The notes under the pieces: generated by a model | What the model was told of the DNA's origin: nothing | What the model saw: only the letters and a program-made list of their open reading frames with translations | Databases searched by the model: none | Program-made: the position numbers and the translations under genes | NCBI GenBank assembly: GCA_913061215.1 | Contig: CAJXSQ010000008.1 | Coordinates: forward strand, 1-32,972 | Length of the DNA stretch: 32,972 bases | Source: an uncultured Synechococcus sp. | GTDB lineage: Bacteria > Cyanobacteriota > Cyanobacteriia > PCC-6307 > Cyanobiaceae | Direction: 5' to 3' | In this document: one piece after another, positions 31,771 to 32,972 of the stretch | Position numbering within the stretch: position 1 is the first letter of the stretch | Layout of the letters: the number at the start of each line of letters is the position of its first letter

Positions 31771-32243
31771 CGCTGAAACCAGCCCGTCAGGGCCGCGGCC
31801 AGGGCATCGGCGGCGTCATCGGGCCGCGGCGGTTGCTCCAGGTTGAGCTCGCGCATCACCGCGGCGAGCACGTCGTCCTTGTCGGCGTGGCCGTGGCCGG
31901 CCAGGGCCAGCTTGATCTGCATCGGCGGGAACTCCGCCACCGGGATCTGGAAGCGCGCCAGCGTCATCATCAGCACGCCGCGGGCCTGCACCACAGAGAT
32001 CGTGGTGCTGGAGCGGTAGAAGAAGAACTTCTCCACCACGGCCAGCTGCGGCCGCCAGGCGCGGATCAACTGCCGCAGGTCGCGGGCGATCTCCACCATC
32101 CGCTCCCCCTCGCTGCGGCCCGGATCGGTGCGGATGATGCCGCAATCGAGCAGCTGCTGGCGGCCGCGGCCCGGGGTGCCATCCACCTCGATCACGCCAT
32201 AGCCCACGCGGGCCAGGCCGGGGTCGAGGCCGAGGATCACCAT
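31767..32243 (-). CDS. ruvC: Crossover junction endodeoxyribonuclease RuvC
   Basis: Holliday-junction resolvase that cuts four-way junctions made by RecA recombination, working with RuvAB. It has 158 aa. Acidic catalytic residues are visible: Asp7 in [12 protein letters not shown], Glu71 in VVEKFFF, and Asp143/Asp146 in PDDAADALA. The RNase-H-like fold order matches E. coli RuvC. The start ATG at 32243 is 19 nt after the chlI stop on the same strand. It overlaps the cyclo-ligase gene by 4 nt. RuvA and RuvB are not in the window. Confidence 0.97.
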   Translation of the reverse strand: MVILGLDPGLARVGYGVIEVDGTPGRGRQQLLDCGIIRTDPGRSEGERMVEIARDLRQLIRAWRPQLAVVEKFFFYRSSTTISVVQARGVLMMTLARFQIPVAEFPPMQIKLALAGHGHADKDDVLAAVMRELNLEQPPRPDDAADALAAALTGWFQR

Positions 32244-32262
32244 CGGTGCCCCCGGCGCTGCA

Positions 32263-32972
32263 TCAGGCCGCCAGGGCCAGTTCGAAGGCGCCGCGATCGC
32301 TGGTTTCGGGGCGCTCGAACACCTTGCAGAACACCTTCACCACGCGATCGCCGGAATCGATCTGCTCGAGCGGATCCTTGCGCAGGCGGTGGCGCAGGCA
32401 GCAGGCGGCTACACGGGCCACGTCGTCTTCGGTGACTTCGGTGCGGCCTTCGAAGGCGGCCAGGGCACGGGCGGCGCGGTTGGTCACGATGTCGCCCCGC
32501 AGGCCGTCCACATCCAGCTCGCCGCAGATGGCGGAGATGCGGACGCGCAGGTCGTCGTCGATCTGCACCTGAGGCAGGCGGTTCTGGGCTTCCACCACCC
32601 GGGCCTGCAGGGCGTCCTGGGTGGTCTGAACGGCGTTGTTGAAGCCGTCGGGGTCGTTGTCGAAGGCGGTGCGCTGATCCACCACCTGCACGCGCAGCTC
32701 GGGATCACGCACGGTGCGCACCTCCACGCTCATGCCGAAGCGATCCAGCAGCTGAGGGCGCAGCTCGCCCTCCTCGGGGTTGCCGGAGCCGATCAGCACG
32801 AAGCGGGCCGGGTGGCGCACGCTCACGCCCTCGCGCTCCACGGTGTTCCAGCCGGAGGCGGCCGAATCCAGCAGCACGTCCACCAGGTGGTCGTCGAGCA
32901 GGTTCACCTCGTCCACATAGAGCAGGCCGCGGTTGGCCTTGGCCAGCAGGCCGGGCTCAAAGGCGCGCACGC
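32263..32972 (-). CDS. chlI: Magnesium chelatase ATPase subunit I (ChlI), N-terminal part beyond the window
   Basis: AAA+ motor subunit of Mg-chelatase, which inserts Mg2+ into protoporphyrin IX at the first committed step of chlorophyll synthesis, with ChlD and ChlH. About 236 C-terminal residues are visible; the N-terminal domain with Walker A is cut off at the right edge. Walker B is in [14 protein letters not shown]. The AAA+ sensor/arginine-finger region [18 protein letters not shown] follows, then a helical domain with [20 protein letters not shown] and [20 protein letters not shown]. The last residues are FELALAA. The first in-window Met is internal, not the start. It leads into ruvC with a 19-nt gap. 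Confidence 0.96.
   Translation of the reverse strand, partial: VRAFEPGLLAKANRGLLYVDEVNLLDDHLVDVLLDSAASGWNTVEREGVSVRHPARFVLIGSGNPEEGELRPQLLDRFGMSVEVRTVRDPELRVQVVDQRTAFDNDPDGFNNAVQTTQDALQARVVEAQNRLPQVQIDDDLRVRISAICGELDVDGLRGDIVTNRAARALAAFEGRTEVTEDDVARVAACCLRHRLRKDPLEQIDSGDRVVKVFCKVFERPETSDRGAFELALAA

Overview
This window reads as an uninterrupted piece of core chromosome from a high-GC picocyanobacterium, probably of the alpha-cyanobacterial Synechococcus/Cyanobium type. The evidence is a set of oxygenic-photosynthesis genes: petC, petA, psaF, psaJ, the Mg-chelatase ATPase chlI, a high-light-inducible protein, and a cyanobacterial-type UbiA prenyltransferase. G/C clearly dominates third codon positions. 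Species-level placement is inference. I see no phage, transposon, integron, CRISPR, rRNA or toxin-antitoxin genes, and no non-coding stretch longer than about 210 nt.

Layout, left to right. Bases 1-2.7 kb, minus strand: a GT9-type glycosyltransferase, a K+-channel/TrkA-like protein and fabG (cut by the left edge). 2.8-7.7 kb: ispD (+); ubiA and an LD-carboxypeptidase (-, overlapping by 4 nt); ppx (+); a RodZ-like HTH membrane protein (-). 7.8-11.1 kb, minus strand: petC, petA, lgt, cobM and tRNA-Val(CAC), with tight overlaps between petA/lgt and lgt/cobM. 11.2-14.7 kb: a DUF3067 protein (+); an NFACT protein and tatC (-); gmk (+). 14.75-15.5 kb: the photosystem I operon psaF-psaJ (-), ending in a strong terminator. 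15.5-21.8 kb: tsaD and an hli gene (+), a pilT-like ATPase (-), wecB (+), a membrane-fusion protein (-), ychF and a small acidic protein (+). 21.8-25.6 kb: a CDF metal transporter and an MFS transporter (-), and an exported alpha/beta hydrolase (+). From 25.6 kb to the right edge every gene is on the minus strand: chlI (cut by the edge), ruvC, 5-formyl-THF cyclo-ligase, an unknown 89-aa protein, an exported His-containing protein, sufE, hom, an unknown 67-aa protein, and a peptide-type ABC binding protein with one permease.

How the genes fit together. Rieske protein and cytochrome f belong to the b6f complex; PsaF and PsaJ lie at the plastocyanin/cytochrome docking side of PSI; ChlI feeds chlorophyll synthesis; HLIP protects chlorophyll proteins. 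TatC, encoded 0.4 kb from petC, is the pathway that normally exports the Rieske protein. Lgt, LdcA, RodZ-like protein, GT9 and WecB are envelope functions. Most other genes are housekeeping: TsaD, Gmk, YchF, RuvC, NFACT, SufE, Hom, IspD.

I found no convincing new multi-gene system. The best second-look items are a PilT-like ATPase whose usual C-terminal AIRNLIRE motif is replaced, a channel with a non-canonical selectivity filter, an unknown conserved-looking 89-aa ORF without an ATG, a divergent pair whose starts almost touch, and several small DNA structures (an 11-bp perfect hairpin beyond the tRNA, a 16-nt tandem repeat on the cobM stop, a palindrome between psaF and tsaD).
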